Counted from the first letter of the stretch, positions 1-8,181 are shown. The stretch: 64,000 nt of DNA from UBA6918 sp040754425 (GCA_040754425.1 JBFMCR010000014.1:1-64000), one strand, 5' to 3'. The notes: generated by a model from the sequence alone, not told the origin. Made by a program: numbers and translations.

Positions 1-16
1 GAGCGCCGCGCAACCC

Positions 17-44
17 CACCCTTCCCCCTTCCCCCTTCCCCCTT
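17..44. repeat. Heptanucleotide repeat tract, 4 units
   Basis: Four consecutive 7-bp units read CACCCTT, CCCCCTT, CCCCCTT, CCCCCTT immediately upstream of ccoS. The first unit is identical to the unit of the 13-copy array at 55507-55597. The tract ends about 10 bp before the ccoS start codon, so no purine-rich Shine-Dalgarno is visible there. It could be a slippage-prone microsatellite. What lies upstream (probably ccoI) is outside the window. Confidence 0.75.
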
Positions 45-54
45 CACTCACTTG

Positions 55-234
55 ATGGACATCCTTTTCCTGCTCATCCCCCTCGGCCTCGTTCTCGTCG
101 GCCTCATCGCCTGGTTCTTCATCTGGTCGGTCAACCATCGCCAGTTCGAGGACATGGAAGGCCCGGCGCACGAAATCCTGATGGACGACGACAGCCCCGT
201 CAAAGCCGATTCGGCTATGGATGTGCGGAAATAA
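55..234 (+). CDS. ccoS: CcoS, cbb3-type cytochrome oxidase maturation protein
   Basis: A short protein of 59 residues with one N-terminal membrane segment (about residues 3-24, rich in Leu/Ile/Val/Phe), then the conserved W-x-V-x-x-x-Q-F-E-D-M-E-G patch and an acidic tail. This is the CcoS/FixS pattern. The family is required for inserting haem and copper into the cbb3 oxidase, usually together with the copper ATPase CcoI, whose gene often lies just upstream and would be outside this window. A TTG at 52 precedes the ATG at 55; I choose the ATG. The ribosome-binding region is the pyrimidine-rich heptamer tract, so translation may be coupled to an upstream gene. Its position ahead of ccoN supports the call. 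Confidence 0.9.
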   Translation: MDILFLLIPLGLVLVGLIAWFFIWSVNHRQFEDMEGPAHEILMDDDSPVKADSAMDVRK

Positions 235-409
235 GACACGCTATCTTTCTGAAAAATTTGAACTATCCTGATTGCTAAGTGTGCCTGGGCGTCGGGCCTC
301 GAAAAAAACCACAAAAAATTTGCGCCATAAAATCAAACAAGATACATTTATCTCAAATTAAGCAGTTAGAACGCAGTAAGACCTTTGTTTCAATCGGAAG
401 GGAGTCACT

Positions 410-1846
410 ATGGAAGCGACGACATACAACTACAGGATCGTGCGGCAGTTCGCCATCATGACCGTGATCTGGGGGATCGTGGGCATGCTGGTGGGCGTGA
501 TCATCGCCGCACAACTCATCTGGCCGGAGCTCAACTTCGGCATACCCTGGCTGAGTTACGGGCGACTTAGGCCCCTGCACACCAACGCCGTCATCTTCGG
601 CTTCGGCGGCACCGCGATGTTCACCGTGATCTACTATGTCGTGCAGCGAACCTGCCACGTCAGGCTGTTCGCCGAAAAACTGGCAAGCTTCACCTTCTGG
701 GGCTGGCAGGCGATCATCGTGCTCGCGGCCGTGACCTTCATCCTCGGCATCAGCACCTCCAAGGAGTACGCCGAGCTGGAGTGGCCGATCGACCTGCTCA
801 TCGCCGTGGTCTGGGTATCCTTCGCCATCGTCTTCTTCGGCACGGTGATCAAGCGCAGGACCCCGCACATCTACGTGGCGAACTGGTTCTTCGGCGCCTA
901 CATCCTCACCATCGCCATCCTGCACATCGTCAACAGCGCGGAACTGCCGATCGCCTTCTTCGGCGGCTCCTGGTGGAAATCCTATTCCGCCTACGCCGGC
1001 GTGCACGATGCCATGGTGCAGTGGTGGTACGGCCACAACGCCGTGGGCTTTTTCCTCACCACCGCCTTCCTGGGCATGATGTACTACTTCATTCCCAAGC
1101 AGGCAGGCCGTCCGATCTACTCCTACCGCCTGTCCATCGTCCACTTCTGGGCGCTGAATTTCACCTACATGTGGGCGGGTCCGCATCATCTGCAGTATTC
1201 CGCGCTGCCTGACTGGGCGCAGTCGCTGGGCATGATCTTCTCGCTGATCCTGCTGGCGCCGTCCTGGGGCGGCATGATGAACGGCATCATGACCCTGTCC
1301 GGCGCCTGGCACAAACTGCGCACCGACCCGATCCTGAAGTTCCTGGTCACCGCGCTGTCCTTCTACGGCATGTCCACCTTCGAAGGCCCGATGATGTCGG
1401 TGAAAACGGTGAACGCGCTGTCGCACTACACCGAGTGGACCATCGGCCACGTGCACTCCGGCGCTTTGGGCTGGGTAGCGATGATCTCGATCGGTTCGCT
1501 GTATTACCTGGTACCGCGTCTGTTCGGCCGCGAGGAAATGTACTCGATGAAGCTGGTCGCCACCCACTTCTGGGTTGCCACCATCGGCGTGGTGCTGTAC
1601 ATCGCCTCGATGTGGATCGCCGGCGTGGCGCAGGGCCTGATGTGGCGCGCGTCCAACCCGGACGGCACCCTCACCTACGGCTTCGCCCAGGTGCTGAACC
1701 AGATGTATCCGTTCTACACCATTCGACTGGTAGGCGGCCTGCTGTTCTTCGGCGGCATGCTGCTCATGGCCTGGAACGTGTGGAAAACCATCAGCGTAGG
1801 CAAGGCCGTCAACGACGCGCCCATCCCTGCCCCGGCCCACGCTTGA
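410..1846 (+). CDS. ccoN: Cytochrome c oxidase cbb3-type, catalytic subunit I
   Basis: This 478-residue polytopic membrane protein is the haem-copper core of the high-affinity cbb3 oxidase, which reduces O2 to water and pumps protons in the inner membrane. The expected metal ligands are visible: His57 (PLHTNAV) and His349 for low-spin haem b, His347 for high-spin haem b3 (GHVHSGALGW), and His209, His259 and His260 for CuB (YGHN, GPHH). Tyr253 sits where the family has its cross-linked catalytic Tyr. The start ATG at 410 has a strong Shine-Dalgarno, GGAAGGGAG. The 175-bp gap upstream (235-409) is AT-rich for this genome and must hold the promoter, but I see no clean FNR/ANR box (TTGAT-N4-ATCAA) in it. 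Confidence 0.98.
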   Translation: MEATTYNYRIVRQFAIMTVIWGIVGMLVGVIIAAQLIWPELNFGIPWLSYGRLRPLHTNAVIFGFGGTAMFTVIYYVVQRTCHVRLFAEKLASFTFWGWQAIIVLAAVTFILGISTSKEYAELEWPIDLLIAVVWVSFAIVFFGTVIKRRTPHIYVANWFFGAYILTIAILHIVNSAELPIAFFGGSWWKSYSAYAGVHDAMVQWWYGHNAVGFFLTTAFLGMMYYFIPKQAGRPIYSYRLSIVHFWALNFTYMWAGPHHLQYSALPDWAQSLGMIFSLILLAPSWGGMMNGIMTLSGAWHKLRTDPILKFLVTALSFYGMSTFEGPMMSVKTVNALSHYTEWTIGHVHSGALGWVAMISIGSLYYLVPRLFGREEMYSMKLVATHFWVATIGVVLYIASMWIAGVAQGLMWRASNPDGTLTYGFAQVLNQMYPFYTIRLVGGLLFFGGMLLMAWNVWKTISVGKAVNDAPIPAPAHA

Positions 1847-1864
1847 GTGAAAGGAGAACAAGAA

Positions 1865-2470
1865 ATGGCTTTCTCACATCAAACCATCGAGAAAAACACC
1901 GGCTGGCTCATCATCCTCACCATCCTGGTGGTAAGCATCGGCGGCCTGGTGCAGATCGTACCGCTGTACTTCCAGCGCTACGTCACCGAGCCGGTGCAAG
2001 GCCTCAAGCCCTACTCGGCGCTCGAACTGTCCGGCCGCGACCTCTACATCCGCGAAGGCTGCGTCGGCTGCCACTCGCAGATGGTGCGTCCGTTCCGCGC
2101 CGAAACCGAGCGCTACGGCCACTACTCGGTCGCCGGCGAATACGTGTACGACCGTCCTTTCCTGTGGGGCTCCAAGCGTACCGGCCCGGATCTCATCCGA
2201 CTGGCCGGCCGCTACTCCGACGAATGGCATCGCGTGCACCTGCTGAATCCGCGCGACGTGGTACCCGAGTCCAACATGCCGGCCTATCCCTGGCTGCAGG
2301 AAACCCCCCTCGACGCCTCCGACATCCAGGCCAAGATGCGCGCACTCAGGGCTCTCGGCCACCCCTACAGCGACGAGGAAATCGCCAACGCCCCCGCCGA
2401 GCTTGAAGGCAAGACCGAAATGGACGCCATGATTGCCTACCTGCAAAGCCTCGGCCGTGCGATGAAGTGA
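1865..2470 (+). CDS. ccoO: Cytochrome c oxidase cbb3-type subunit II (monohaem)
   Basis: This 201-residue membrane-anchored monohaem cytochrome c passes electrons from CcoP to CcoN. One N-terminal membrane helix (about 13-33) is followed by a periplasmic haem domain with CVGCH at 66-70 and an S-N-M-P-A-Y-P-W segment carrying the likely axial Met. The reading frame is open from a GTG at 1847, but the ATG at 1865 is preceded by AAGGAG at good spacing and gives the usual N-terminus, so I choose it. It lies 18 bp after ccoN and 10 bp before ccoQ, which indicates one operon. Confidence 0.97.
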   Translation: MAFSHQTIEKNTGWLIILTILVVSIGGLVQIVPLYFQRYVTEPVQGLKPYSALELSGRDLYIREGCVGCHSQMVRPFRAETERYGHYSVAGEYVYDRPFLWGSKRTGPDLIRLAGRYSDEWHRVHLLNPRDVVPESNMPAYPWLQETPLDASDIQAKMRALRALGHPYSDEEIANAPAELEGKTEMDAMIAYLQSLGRAMK

Positions 2471-2480
2471 GGTGACACCG

Positions 2481-2648
2481 ATGGACGCTAGCAATTTCAT
2501 CGGCAGCGCAGTGACGGTGGTGTTCTTCATCACCTTCCTCGGCATCGTATGGTGGGCCTACGGCAGCAGCCGCAAGGCACGGTTTGAAGAAGACGCACGG
2601 ATTCCCTTCGAGGAAGCCGATGACCTCCCAATTGGAGACAAAAAATGA
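2481..2648 (+). CDS. ccoQ: CcoQ, small cbb3 oxidase subunit (FixQ)
   Basis: A 55-residue protein starting MDASNFIG with one membrane helix (about residues 9-27), a W-W-A-Y-G-S-S turn and an acidic C-terminal tail ending IGDKK. Position between ccoO and ccoP, length and topology identify it as CcoQ. In the family this subunit stabilises the CcoNO-CcoP assembly. The start ATG follows GAGGTGACACCG. Its TGA stop overlaps the ATG of ccoP (ATGA, 2645-2648), so ccoP translation is probably coupled to it. Confidence 0.93.
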   Translation: MDASNFIGSAVTVVFFITFLGIVWWAYGSSRKARFEEDARIPFEEADDLPIGDKK

Positions 2649-3649
2649 TGCAAGAATTCGACGCACCTTTCTGGAGTTGGTACATCATCGTCCTCACCAT
2701 CAGCAGCCTGATCGGCGTGGCGCTGTTCCTGGTGTCGCAGCGTACCCGCCGCCTCGCCCCCGGCGAGAAGGCGGAGCAAATGGAGCACAGGTGGGATGGG
2801 GACCTCGTCGAACTGAACAACCCGCTGCCCAGCTGGTGGGTGAAGCTGTTCTGGATCACCCTGATCTTCAGCGCGGTGTACCTCGTGCTCTACCCCGGCC
2901 TCGGCAGCTTCAAGGGCGTGCTGGGCTGGACCTCGTTCGGTCAGTACGACGGCGAGATGGCAAAGGCCAAGGAAAAGTACGACCCCATCTTCAACCAGTT
3001 CCTGGGCCAGCCGGTCGAGCAGGTGGCCGCCAGCGCGGAAGCACGCGAAATGGGTCAGCGCCTGTTCCTGACCTACTGCGCGCAGTGCCACGGCTCGGAT
3101 GCTGCCGGCGCCACTGGCTTTCCCGACCTGACCGACAAGGACTGGCTGTACGGCGGGGATGCCGAGACCATCAAGTCCAGCATCGCCAATGGCCGCGCAG
3201 GTGTGATGCCGGCGCTGGGCGCAGCACTGGGCGATGACGGTGCCAAGCAGGTCGCGAACTACGTGCTCTCGCTTTCCGGCAGCAGCCATGACGCCGGCCT
3301 CGCCGCAGCGGGCAAGCCGCTGTTCGAAGCCAACTGCGCCGCCTGCCACATGCCCGACGGTACTGGCATGGCCGCCCTCGGCGCCCCCAACCTGACCGAC
3401 AAGGTCTGGCTGTACGGGGGCTCGGAAGGCGCCATCATGGAGTCCATCAACAAGGGCCGTGCCGGCAACATGCCCGCACAGCTTCAGGCCCTGGGCGAGG
3501 CCAAGGTGCATCTCCTGGCCGCCTATGTCTGGGGACTGGGCGGCGGCATGGCTGCACCCGCACCCGCGCCTGAAGCGGCTGCTCCCGCCGAAGAAGCCGC
3601 TGCCGCGGAAGCCGCGTCTGCGACCGAAGCAGCACCGGCCGCGCAGTAA
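2645..3649 (+). CDS. ccoP: Cytochrome c oxidase cbb3-type subunit III (dihaem)
   Basis: A 334-residue dihaem cytochrome c that takes electrons from soluble or membrane cytochromes and feeds CcoO/CcoN. It has two N-terminal membrane helices (about 12-33 and 66-86), which is the long form of CcoP, then two cytochrome c domains with CAQCH at 145-149 and CAACH at 231-235. Each domain carries the paired L-T-D-K-x-W-L-Y-G-G motif. After about residue 298 there is a low-complexity tail rich in Ala, Pro and Glu, which is longer than the domain needs. It overlaps ccoQ by 4 nt and is followed by a hairpin terminator. Confidence 0.98.
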   Translation: MMQEFDAPFWSWYIIVLTISSLIGVALFLVSQRTRRLAPGEKAEQMEHRWDGDLVELNNPLPSWWVKLFWITLIFSAVYLVLYPGLGSFKGVLGWTSFGQYDGEMAKAKEKYDPIFNQFLGQPVEQVAASAEAREMGQRLFLTYCAQCHGSDAAGATGFPDLTDKDWLYGGDAETIKSSIANGRAGVMPALGAALGDDGAKQVANYVLSLSGSSHDAGLAAAGKPLFEANCAACHMPDGTGMAALGAPNLTDKVWLYGGSEGAIMESINKGRAGNMPAQLQALGEAKVHLLAAYVWGLGGGMAAPAPAPEAAAPAEEAAAAEAASATEAAPAAQ

Positions 3650-3661
3650 ACCGACTCCCCT

Positions 3662-3683
3662 GGCCCGCCGTTCGCGGCGGGCC
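3662..3683 (+). terminator. Hairpin terminator after ccoNOQP
   Basis: A 9-bp perfect stem GGCCCGCCG / CGGCGGGCC closes a TTCG tetraloop starting 12 bp after the ccoP stop. A short T run (GGATTTT) follows about 7 bp downstream, so termination may be partial and allow read-through into ccoG. Confidence 0.7.
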
Positions 3684-3691
3684 CCGGGGAT

Positions 3692-3720
3692 TTTCGTATC
3701 GTTTACGGTACGATACGAAA
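3692..3720 (+). promoter_or_regulatory. Perfect 11-bp dyad upstream of ccoG
   Basis: TTTCGTATCGT (3692-3702) and ACGATACGAAA (3710-3720) are exact reverse complements around a 7-nt centre. The dyad sits between the ccoP terminator and the ccoG start at 3743. It could be a repressor or activator operator for ccoGH or a second RNA hairpin. Its sequence is not the FNR consensus. No regulator gene is nearby to assign it to. Confidence 0.6.
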
Positions 3721-3742
3721 GTCTCCATCCCCAACGAGTCTC

Positions 3743-5161
3743 ATGGAATCAAGCAATCCCAATCCGGCCCAGGCCGACAACGAACTGGAAGAATCGCTCT
3801 ACGCGGTACGCCAGAAAATCCAGCCGCGCGCAGTGCATGGCTGGTTCGCCAACTGGCGCGTGGCACTGGTGCTGCTCACCCAACTGGTCTACTACGGACT
3901 GCCCTGGCTGAAATGGGACGGCCACCAGGCCGTGCTGTTCGACCTGGCCGCACGCAAGTTCTACATTTTCGGCCTCACGCTGTGGCCGCAGGACTTCATC
4001 TGGCTCACCGGCCTGCTGGTCATTTCCGCCCTGTCGCTGTTCCTGTTCACCGCCGTGGCCGGCCGTCTGTGGTGCGGCTTCGCCTGTCCGCAGACGGTGT
4101 ACACGGAAATCTTCATGTGGATCGAGGAATGGGCGGAAGGCAACCACCTCGCCCGCAAGAAGCTCGACACCCTGCCATGGAACACCGAAAAGCTGCGCAA
4201 GCGCGGGCTCAAGCATGTCCTGTGGTTCCTACTCGCGTTCTGGACCGGATTTACCTTCGTCGGCTACTTCACCCCCATCACCACGCTTTGGAACGAGCTG
4301 ATCTCGTTCGACACCGGGCCCTGGGAAACCTTCTGGATCGTGTTCTACGCCTTCGCCACCTGGGGCTTCGCCGGCTTCATGCGCGAGCAGGTCTGCAAGT
4401 ACATGTGCCCCTACGCCCGCTTCCAGAGCGTGATGTTCGACCCCGACACATTGATCATCAGCTACGACCCCAGCCGCGGCGAGCCGCGCGGTCCGCGCAG
4501 CAAGAAGGCCGATTACAAGGCCATGGGGCTGGGAGACTGCGTAGACTGCGGCATCTGCGTGCAGGTCTGCCCCACCGGCATCGACATCCGCAACGGTCTG
4601 CAGTACGAATGCATCGGCTGCGCCGCCTGCATCGACGGCTGCGACCAGGTCATGGAGAAGATGGGCTATCCCAAGGGACTCATCCGCTACACCACGGAAA
4701 ACGCGCTCAAGGGCAAGTACGACGACAGCAACATTCTTTCGCACGTCCTGCGGCCGCGCGTGCTGGTATACAGCGCCATCCTGCTCGCCATCATCAGCGC
4801 CTTCCTCATCACCCTTGCCAACCGCGTGCCCCTGCGCGTGGAAGTCATCCGTGACCGCGCCACCCTGTCACGCACTACAGAGGACGGCCGGCTGGAAAAC
4901 ATCTATACCGTGCAGATCCTCAACATGGAAAATCGCAGCCAACGCTACAAGATCACTGCCAGCGGCGCGGACGACATTACCGTGGTTGCCGACCCGGCCC
5001 GCCTGCGGGCCGACGCCCAGCAGGCCGTGGAGGTGCCGATCCGCCTGCGGATCGACCCCGTCAACCTCAAGAGCCCATCGACTCCGATCATGATCCGCGT
5101 GCAGTCGGAGGAAAACCCCGAGCTGGTACGCGAGGCGAAAACCAGTTTCCTCAGGAGATAA
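3743..5161 (+). CDS. ccoG: CcoG, cbb3 oxidase accessory Fe-S membrane protein (cupric reductase family)
   Basis: A 472-residue membrane protein with several helices in the N-terminal half (about 38-55, 85-105, 158-178, 195-212). It has paired cysteines in CGFACP (111-116) and CKYMCP (218-223), and a 2x[4Fe-4S] ferredoxin segment with CVDCGICVQVCP and CIGCAACIDGC at about 266-300. A further helix at about 333-350 precedes a C-terminal periplasmic Ig-like domain. Characterised CcoG proteins reduce Cu(II) to Cu(I) for delivery to the oxidase, so its place in this operon fits. The Shine-Dalgarno (AACGAG) before the ATG is weak. The stop is 5 bp before ccoH. Confidence 0.96.
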   Translation: MESSNPNPAQADNELEESLYAVRQKIQPRAVHGWFANWRVALVLLTQLVYYGLPWLKWDGHQAVLFDLAARKFYIFGLTLWPQDFIWLTGLLVISALSLFLFTAVAGRLWCGFACPQTVYTEIFMWIEEWAEGNHLARKKLDTLPWNTEKLRKRGLKHVLWFLLAFWTGFTFVGYFTPITTLWNELISFDTGPWETFWIVFYAFATWGFAGFMREQVCKYMCPYARFQSVMFDPDTLIISYDPSRGEPRGPRSKKADYKAMGLGDCVDCGICVQVCPTGIDIRNGLQYECIGCAACIDGCDQVMEKMGYPKGLIRYTTENALKGKYDDSNILSHVLRPRVLVYSAILLAIISAFLITLANRVPLRVEVIRDRATLSRTTEDGRLENIYTVQILNMENRSQRYKITASGADDITVVADPARLRADAQQAVEVPIRLRIDPVNLKSPSTPIMIRVQSEENPELVREAKTSFLRR

Positions 5162-5166
5162 GCGAC

Positions 5167-5661
5167 ATGAGCACCCAGGCGCATCATTCCAAACCCTGGT
5201 TCAAGGAACCCTGGCCCTGGCTTCTGGCCATCATGCCGGCCACTGCGGTCATTGCCGGCAGCTTTACCGCCTGGTTCGCAGTCACCTCTGACGATGGCCT
5301 GGTAGTCGACGACTACTACAAGCAGGGCAAGGCCATCAACCGTACCAAGGAGCGCGATCACCGCGCGCTGCTGCTTGGCATCCGCGCGCAGCTCCAGCCA
5401 CAGGGCAACACGCTGCGCATGCAACTCGATGGCAGGATGCCGGCGCCGCCCGGCCAACTCACGCTGAAAATCATGCACCCGACCCGCAGCGGCGACGATC
5501 ACGACATCAAGCTCGATTGGGACGGTTCCGCCTACTCGGGCCAGCTGCCCGTGCTGACGAGTGCGCATTACAGGATACAACTGACTCCGGAACATGGCGA
5601 CTGGCGACTGACCGGCATCTGGCCACCCGGCACCGCCGTTACCCTGCAACCGCATCCGTGA
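5167..5661 (+). CDS. ccoH: CcoH/FixH family cbb3 oxidase assembly protein
   Basis: A 164-residue protein with one membrane helix at about 18-38 and a periplasmic beta-rich domain. The DDYYKQGKAIN segment just after the helix is the FixH hallmark. CcoH binds the oxidase during and after assembly and is needed for its stability. It follows ccoG by 5 bp with an AGGAGATAAGCG Shine-Dalgarno reaching into the ccoG stop region, so the two are co-transcribed. Confidence 0.92.
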   Translation: MSTQAHHSKPWFKEPWPWLLAIMPATAVIAGSFTAWFAVTSDDGLVVDDYYKQGKAINRTKERDHRALLLGIRAQLQPQGNTLRMQLDGRMPAPPGQLTLKIMHPTRSGDDHDIKLDWDGSAYSGQLPVLTSAHYRIQLTPEHGDWRLTGIWPPGTAVTLQPHP

Positions 5662-5698
5662 ACAAGAACCCAGCGTTTTATCAACCAAGGAGCACACC

Positions 5699-5830
5699 AT
5701 GGATATCGTCATGAAAGAACTGTTCGGCAGCGACATCGGCCTCCTCAGCCTCTTCACCATCGGCTTCATCATCGCGATGGCGGTCTGGCTGATAGTCTGG
5801 TTCCGGCGCAAGATGAACAACAACGAATAA
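5699..5830 (+). CDS. Small membrane protein, DUF3149 family
   Basis: A 43-residue protein beginning MDIVMKELFGSDIGLLSLF, with one membrane helix (about 14-35) and a basic/polar end WFRRKMNNNE. This is the pattern of the DUF3149 family, found in betaproteobacteria near cbb3 oxidase or other membrane genes. Function is unknown. A good Shine-Dalgarno (CAAGGAG) lies 7 bp before the ATG. It is 37 bp after ccoH and 40 bp before the next gene, so it is probably part of the same transcript. Confidence 0.8.
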   Translation: MDIVMKELFGSDIGLLSLFTIGFIIAMAVWLIVWFRRKMNNNE

Positions 5831-5870
5831 CAAGCGCCGACAAAATCAACTACATAAGGAGGAGGGGGAA

Positions 5871-6167
5871 ATGCTGAAGCGCCTGATCACCATACTCTGG
5901 CCGTCGTTTCTCATAGCAGGCGTGGCCGACGTGCTGTTTTTCGTGCTGTTCGACCCGTCTCAATTCCTGTACCAGGAGGAACCGATATTCGCCAGCCGCA
6001 TGGCTGCCTATACCGTCGGATTCTTCCTGTTCTGGCTCATGGGCATCGGCTCATCGGCGCTTACCTGCTACTTCCAGCGCAGCGCCGACGAAATCAACCG
6101 CTGCCCCCTGCTTCCCTCCGAGCGTCCGGCCGACTGCCCGAAGCGCGAGGGCTGCGCCGACTGCTGA
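5871..6167 (+). CDS. Two-helix membrane protein with Cys-rich tail, unknown function
   Basis: A 98-residue protein with two membrane helices (about 5-27 and 43-66) and a hydrophilic C-terminal tail with four cysteines, ending C-P-K-R-E-G-C-A-D-C. The cysteine spacing could bind a metal or form disulfides, which is attractive beside a copper/haem oxidase locus, but this is inference. A very strong Shine-Dalgarno (AAGGAGGAGGGGG) precedes the ATG. It is the last gene of the cco cluster and is followed by a clear terminator. I do not recognise a named family. Confidence 0.75.
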   Translation: MLKRLITILWPSFLIAGVADVLFFVLFDPSQFLYQEEPIFASRMAAYTVGFFLFWLMGIGSSALTCYFQRSADEINRCPLLPSERPADCPKREGCADC

Positions 6168-6188
6168 CCCCCCTTCAACCTCGCCTCC

Positions 6189-6211
6189 AAGCCCGCAATT
6201 GCGGGCTTTTT
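6189..6211 (+). terminator. Rho-independent terminator of the cco cluster
   Basis: The stem GCCCGCAATTGCGGGC (self-complementary, 8 bp) is preceded by AA and followed by TTTTT. It starts 22 bp after the stop of the last gene in the cluster. Confidence 0.88.
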
Positions 6212-6356
6212 GCTGCCTGCGCATTCCTTCCGCAGCTTTTCGCCCAAAGACGGCAGCCGGGCGGACGGGCTGCGGTGTCCTTGTCCATGCCGGATATAAT
6301 GGGCGCATGTACCGGAACATTGCCGAAAGCCGTACCCGTCGCCTTAACCCCGCCGC

Positions 6357-7658
6357 ATGATCGATCGCCCCTACCTGAAGAAGCTGTTATCGCCTCAGGA
6401 ATGGCTGCTGCGTTTCGTGTTCTGGGGCGGCGCCATCGCGGTCGGCGTGGTGGCCGTAGTGTTTGCGCTGGCCGCGCAGGTCGGCTACGAATTCTTCCAC
6501 TGGCTGGTTTCCGTTTCACCCTGGCTGCCATTCATCGTCATGCCTTCCGGCCTGGCGCTGTGCGTCTGGCTCGCCGGAAAATTCTTCCATGGCTCTCAGG
6601 GCAGCGGCATCCCTCAGACCATCGCCGCACTGCAGATCGAAGACGAGAAACAGTTGAGCAAGCTGCTGTCACTGCGCATCGCCCTCGGCAAGATATTGAT
6701 CACCTTCCTGGCTCTGTGCAGCGGTGCCTCGGTCGGTCGCGAAGGCCCCACCGTACAGATCGGCGCCTCGATCATGTACTCTCTGCGCCGTTTCACGCAT
6801 TTTTCGCAGCCGAATCAGTTGCGCGGGCTGATCATCGCCGGCGGAGCCGCCGGTGTTGCCGCCGCCTTCAACACACCGCTTGCCGGCATCGCCTTCGCCA
6901 TAGAGGAACTGTCGCGCTCTTTCGAGCAGCGCACCAACGGTCTGGTGCTTACCGGCATCATCTTCGCCGGTCTTGCCTCCAACGCCATCCTGGGCGATTA
7001 CACTTATTTCGGCACCGTTTCGACATCGCTGGGCTCGGTTTCGGCCTGGGTGGCAGTGCTCGCCTGCGGCATCGTCGGCGGCCTCAGCGGAGGTCTGTTC
7101 TCGCGCGTACTGATCAGCGCAGGCGGCGGCTGGAGCGGCGGCGTCGGCCGTTTCATGCGCAATCGCCCGATCGCATTCGCGGCGGCCTGCGGGCTGGCGC
7201 TCGCCTTCCTGGGGATCATGTCCGGACATCACAGCTACGGCACGGGCTATGACGAAGTGCGAGACATACTCGCAAACGGTGCCAGCGGCTATGAAAGCTA
7301 TGGCCTGCTGAAACTGCTGGCAACCGTGGTTTCCTATCTGAGCGGCACGCCCGGCGGCATCTTTGCACCGTCTTTGGCTGTGGGTGCCGGCTTTGGCGTC
7401 AACCTGTCGCAGCTGATCACCTTCGTGCCGGCAGCAACCGTGATCGTGCTGGGTATGGTTGCCTATTTCTCGGGCGTCACCCAGGCGCCGCTCACCACCT
7501 TCATCATCGTCATGGAAATGACCGACAACCACGACCTCGTCCTGCCGCTGATGGCAACCGCGCTTATTGCGCATGGGATGTCGCGCATTGTCTGTCCTGA
7601 GCCCTTGTACAAGGCCATGGGCAGGCGCTTCATGCACCCGAAGCAGGCACCGGATTGA
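6357..7658 (+). CDS. clcA: ClC-family chloride channel/antiporter
   Basis: A 433-residue polytopic membrane protein with the three selectivity-filter signatures of ClC proteins: GSGIPQ (82-87), GREGPTVQIGA (127-137, gating glutamate E129) and GGIFAPSLAVGAG (about 337-349). An internal glutamate pair in FAIEEL (183-184) matches the proton-path glutamate of the E. coli Cl-/H+ exchanger, so an antiporter is more likely than a passive channel. There is no CBS domain. Family role: anion homeostasis and acid resistance. The start ATG at 6357 has no strong Shine-Dalgarno. It is a single gene between terminators. Confidence 0.93.
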   Translation: MIDRPYLKKLLSPQEWLLRFVFWGGAIAVGVVAVVFALAAQVGYEFFHWLVSVSPWLPFIVMPSGLALCVWLAGKFFHGSQGSGIPQTIAALQIEDEKQLSKLLSLRIALGKILITFLALCSGASVGREGPTVQIGASIMYSLRRFTHFSQPNQLRGLIIAGGAAGVAAAFNTPLAGIAFAIEELSRSFEQRTNGLVLTGIIFAGLASNAILGDYTYFGTVSTSLGSVSAWVAVLACGIVGGLSGGLFSRVLISAGGGWSGGVGRFMRNRPIAFAAACGLALAFLGIMSGHHSYGTGYDEVRDILANGASGYESYGLLKLLATVVSYLSGTPGGIFAPSLAVGAGFGVNLSQLITFVPAATVIVLGMVAYFSGVTQAPLTTFIIVMEMTDNHDLVLPLMATALIAHGMSRIVCPEPLYKAMGRRFMHPKQAPD

Positions 7659-7681
7659 ATGGCTTTGCGTTGCGACGCCGC

Positions 7682-7715
7682 ATGAAAAAAGCCCGCATTC
7701 GCGGGCTTTTTTCAT
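7682..7715. terminator. Bidirectional terminator between clcA and the DUF302 gene
   Basis: The perfect 15-bp arms ATGAAAAAAGCCCGC and GCGGGCTTTTTTCAT flank an ATTC loop, giving a GC stem with an A run on one side and a T run on the other. It lies between two convergent genes and should work on both strands. Confidence 0.93.
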
Positions 7716-7729
7716 GGCGTCGAGATCAT

Positions 7730-8128
7730 TCAGGCAGACAGGCTGTCCCTCACCCGCATTAGCCGCGCTCGCGCCTCGGCGGCGATGCCGTGCACGGCAG
7801 TATTGCCGACCAGCTTGACCATGATGCCCGGGTCGAGGAAGGACACCGTCACCTTGCCGTCGGCCTCCTCGCGCACCACGACGTTGCAGGGCAGCAGCAT
7901 GCCGACATCCGGCTCGGCGCTGATGGCCCGGTGCGCCAGCGGCGGGTTGCAGGCGCCGAGAATGCGGTAAGGACGGCCGTCGACATTGAGCTTGGCCTTC
8001 ATGGTGGCCTGCACATCGATGTCGGTCAGCACGCCGAAACCTTCATTCTTGAGGGCCGCGATGACTTTTTCCACGGCCTCAACGAACGGGCCGTCGAGGC
8101 TGGTTTCAAATCCATATTCGTCGCTCAT
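7730..8128 (-). CDS. DUF302 domain protein
   Basis: A 132-residue soluble protein. The segments ALKNEGFGVLTDIDVQATMK, ILGACNPPLAHRAI, VGMLLPCNVVV and the F-L-D-P run match the DUF302 fold. The two cysteines in GACNPP and LLPCNV are typical of the family. Some members have been linked to haem or metal binding and sulfur oxidation, but no reaction is established, so I give no symbol. It has no signal peptide. It is transcribed alone, convergent with clcA, with its start ATG at 8128 preceded by GGGAGCAAGGAC. Confidence 0.85.
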   Translation of the reverse strand: MSDEYGFETSLDGPFVEAVEKVIAALKNEGFGVLTDIDVQATMKAKLNVDGRPYRILGACNPPLAHRAISAEPDVGMLLPCNVVVREEADGKVTVSFLDPGIMVKLVGNTAVHGIAAEARARLMRVRDSLSA

Positions 8129-8181
8129 GTCCTTGCTCCCATTGAAGTCCGTGAATAGCCCATATTACCCGAGCGTCCCGC

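Noticed and set aside
17..44. CRISPR-like array
   Set aside because: Units are 7 bp with no spacers, so it is a microsatellite and not CRISPR. The same holds for 55507-55597.
235..409. Possible FNR/ANR box upstream of ccoN
   Set aside because: I searched by eye for TTGAT-N4-ATCAA. Only partial matches with wrong spacing are present, for example near the ATCAAAC stretch.
353..1861. Long open frame (502 codons) antisense to ccoN
   Set aside because: It is the complementary frame of a clear ccoN and has the His/Arg/Gly-rich composition typical of antisense frames in GC-rich DNA. No domain is recognisable.
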